A stretch of DNA of 6,802 nucleotides from Desulfitobacterium sp. (GTDB lineage Bacteria > Bacillota > Desulfitobacteriia > Desulfitobacteriales > Desulfitobacteriaceae), in contig JAAZLD010000144.1 in the NCBI GenBank assembly GCA_012799495.1, forward strand, positions 1 through 6,802, given 5' to 3'. Of this stretch, positions 5,213 to 6,802 are shown piece by piece. The notes below the pieces were generated by a model. It ran no database searches. It had not been told where the DNA came from and saw nothing but the letters and a program-made list of their open reading frames with translations. Both the position numbers and the translations under genes were made by a program. How positions within the stretch are numbered: position 1 is the first letter of the stretch; each line of letters starts with the position of its first letter.

Positions 5213-6363
5213 TGGAATCCTCCCCCCTTCTCAGTATCTCGCTGTTCCTGGATACTCTCAATGAAAGCCTGGAGACGGGTCCTTTCCTGTCCTGCAGCTT
5301 CGGAACCATCTAATTCTAAAACAAAGGTGCGTAATCCAGCTTTTTGCAAACTTTCTTCTAGGGAAACGGCATCCCAAGCATGAGGCTCACAGAATTTACG
5401 AATTAGGATAATAACTCCTTCAGCTTCGTTTTTTAGGGCGGTTTCCTTGACCAGATCAATACGTTCATTGAGACTTTTATTTTTACAGGGACAGGGATCC
5501 ATTTTTACATATCGCTCTACTAAATCCGTGAAGGGATCTTTACTTTCTTGATAATCACCTGAAAAATGACGGGAGCCAGTACAAGTATCATCTGCTACAA
5601 CACGACCACCTAGTTCTTCGATCATATTATAGAGACTATCACTTTCCAAAACAGCCCCAGTGATCATCACTTTAACCCTCTGGCCTGAGTGAGAAGTTTC
5701 TTCCTCTAGCTGGGGTATGATTTCCTTTAAAATTTCTAAGTACTGTTCTTTTGGCATTAACTGTCCCGCTCGTAAAATAGCCGGGACAAGGGAAGAAGGT
5801 AAGAAGGGGCGTATTTTATCTAATTTCTGGACTTGCTCACGAATTTTTTGACAGAGAACCATTGCTTCTCGCAACTTCTCTAAGGGAGGATTTTCCCCAG
5901 TGAGAGATTTTAATCCTTCCCAAGCCCCTTCTACTTCTTTTTTATAATATTCAAATCCGCCGGCAGCCTTTAGCATCACTGGGGGTACTATAGTAATATT
6001 TTTTGTTTGACCTGCAAATTCCCATATACCGCTTAAACACTGCATTGTATCACAGGTGTGAACAAAGCCAATACCCACTAGATCTCGCCATTGATTTCCC
6101 TTTTCCATATCCCAGAGACCACGAGCCAAGGAACAGGAAAATGAAGGCAATTCAGCAGGAGTGGCGGTCTCTGATTTTGGTAGCATCCTTAGGGGTTCAA
6201 GCCCAAAGGCCATTACTAACTCTTCGGGAAAATAAGAGCAGCAGAGACCAAAAAAGCGGTGTTGGGGATAACGCTCTTGGCGATTAGCACCTTTTTCTTT
6301 AGATTCCGCCAATAGCAAGCTTAAGGGTCCATTTTTGCCCTCTGCAATACTCCACTGATTCAT
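5209..6363 (-). CDS. 2-hydroxyacyl-CoA dehydratase family subunit (HgdB/HadC/BcrC-like)
   Basis: The partner [4Fe-4S] subunit, 384 residues, similar in length to HadC/BcrC-type proteins. Likely cluster cysteines are C77 (SFSCSLARG), C104 (VHTCDTMQ) and C325 (IRKFCEPHAWD). The ending LELDGSEAAGQERTRLQAFIE (about 348-368) is the usual closing motif of this subunit. The first domain opens with FFGLCCSYFPEELVMAFGLEP (about 37-57), the conserved entry of the family, and a middle stretch DDTCTGSRHF and DPCPCK (289-294) is also characteristic. The two subunits form a heterodimer, each with one cluster, which receives an electron from the activator. Start ATG at 6363-6361 with AAGGAGG 7 nt upstream; it begins 18 nt after the acyl-CoA synthetase gene and overlaps the next gene by 4 nt. 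No truncation or missing core motif is seen. Substrate unknown. Confidence 0.9.
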   Translation of the reverse strand: MNQWSIAEGKNGPLSLLLAESKEKGANRQERYPQHRFFGLCCSYFPEELVMAFGLEPLRMLPKSETATPAELPSFSCSLARGLWDMEKGNQWRDLVGIGFVHTCDTMQCLSGIWEFAGQTKNITIVPPVMLKAAGGFEYYKKEVEGAWEGLKSLTGENPPLEKLREAMVLCQKIREQVQKLDKIRPFLPSSLVPAILRAGQLMPKEQYLEILKEIIPQLEEETSHSGQRVKVMITGAVLESDSLYNMIEELGGRVVADDTCTGSRHFSGDYQESKDPFTDLVERYVKMDPCPCKNKSLNERIDLVKETALKNEAEGVIILIRKFCEPHAWDAVSLEESLQKAGLRTFVLELDGSEAAGQERTRLQAFIESIQEQRDTEKGGGFQ

Positions 6364-6381
6364 TAATTAGCCTCCTTATAC

Positions 6382-6802
6382 TTATTTGGTAGCTGCTACT
6401 TCTTTAGTGCTTATTTCATTGCCTAAGTCTCTTAAAGTTCTACGTAAAATCTTACCAACAGCAGTCTTTGGTAGCTCATCTTTGAAATGAACTTCTTTAG
6501 GAACTTTATAAGGTACTAAATGTTTGCGACAAAAGGCAATAATTTCTTTTTCTGTAGCTTCTGCCCCATCTCTCAAGCTAAGGAAGGCTACAACCTTCTC
6601 ACCACTATATCCATCTTTCACACCAACGACACAGGCTTCACGAACAGCAGGATGTTCATAAAGAACATCTTCCACTTCTCGTGGATATACATTAAAGCCT
6701 CCGGTGATAATCATATCTTTTTTTCGATCCACTATATAGAAATAGCCGGATTCATCCATAGTAACAATATCTCCTGTATAAAGCCAACCATCTCTAATAG
6801 TG
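6382..6802 (-). CDS. AMP-forming acyl-CoA synthetase, C-terminal 139 residues (start lies outside the window)
   Basis: The end of an ANL-superfamily acyl-CoA synthetase, which activates a carboxylic acid with ATP and CoA to the acyl-CoA plus AMP. The reading frame is open to the window edge. It contains DGWLYTGDIV with the ribose-binding Asp, the hinge motif DRKKDMIITGGFNVYPREVE, and the C-terminal PKTAVGKILRR loop with the catalytic Lys of adenylation. About 400 N-terminal residues, including the acyl pocket, are missing, so the acid cannot be named; long-chain, medium-chain or aromatic acids are all possible. The gene ends 18 nt before the first dehydratase subunit and is in the same direction, so it probably supplies the CoA thioester for that enzyme. 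An acid-CoA ligase here, where many dehydratase operons carry a CoA-transferase, is notable. Confidence 0.92.
   Translation of the reverse strand, partial: TIRDGWLYTGDIVTMDESGYFYIVDRKKDMIITGGFNVYPREVEDVLYEHPAVREACVVGVKDGYSGEKVVAFLSLRDGAEATEKEIIAFCRKHLVPYKVPKEVHFKDELPKTAVGKILRRTLRDLGNEISTKEVAATK

Noticed and set aside
6003..6287. Plus-strand frame of 94 codons
   Set aside because: It is antisense to the first dehydratase subunit, whose motifs are intact; no supporting signals.
3185..6363. Benzoyl-CoA reductase (BcrABCD type)
   Set aside because: Only three components and one ATPase are present rather than two distinct ATPases, so the two-subunit plus homodimeric activator layout is favoured.
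1..6802. CRISPR arrays, tRNA/rRNA genes, insertion sequences, prophage genes
   Set aside because: None seen: no spaced direct repeats of CRISPR type, no transposase, no cloverleaf-like sequence. The tyrosine recombinase is the housekeeping Xer protein by context, not an integrase of a mobile element.

Overview
The window carries seven well-supported genes and one small membrane-protein gene, all on the minus strand, so transcription runs from high to low coordinates. The block xerD-deoB-punA, preceded by a one-helix membrane protein, matches the Bacillus subtilis order yqzK-xerD(ripX)-drm-pupG that precedes dacF and the spoIIA operon. Together with moderately AT-rich DNA, strong GGAGG ribosome sites and an oxygen-sensitive dehydratase system, this suggests an anaerobic, probably endospore-forming member of the Bacillota (Clostridia; a Peptococcaceae-like organism is my guess). 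The taxon is inferred, not proven.

Upstream operon (6802 to 3185): the C-terminal part of an AMP-forming acyl-CoA synthetase, two paralogous iron-sulfur subunits of the 2-hydroxyacyl-CoA dehydratase / benzoyl-CoA reductase superfamily (384 and 407 aa), and their ATP-driven activator (257 aa, with the two cluster cysteines at the same positions, 127 and 166, as in HgdC). The genes are 18 nt apart, overlapping by 4 nt, and 30 nt apart, so they are very likely cotranscribed. A simple reading is that an acid is activated to its CoA thioester, the activator hydrolyses ATP to inject a low-potential electron into the two-subunit enzyme, and a radical dehydration (or reduction) follows. The substrate cannot be read from the sequence.

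Junction (3184 to 3011): a hairpin just after the activator gene, then two near-identical small hairpin repeats that can also fold into a single 12-bp stem followed by a U-rich tract, a likely intrinsic terminator. This separates the catabolic operon from the conserved block.

Conserved block (3010 to 1): a 71-aa single-pass membrane protein with the position of YqzK, a 129-nt structured leader, xerD (tyrosine recombinase, TTG start), deoB (phosphopentomutase, 4-nt overlap with xerD) and the first 144 codons of a purine nucleoside phosphorylase. XerD serves chromosome dimer resolution. DeoB and the phosphorylase together route purine nucleosides through ribose-1-phosphate to ribose-5-phosphate.

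The least ordinary parts are non-coding: a hairpin that would bury the xerD Shine-Dalgarno sequence, a polypurine tandem repeat between deoB and punA that contains a possible 17-residue basic leader peptide, and the alternative-fold terminator.
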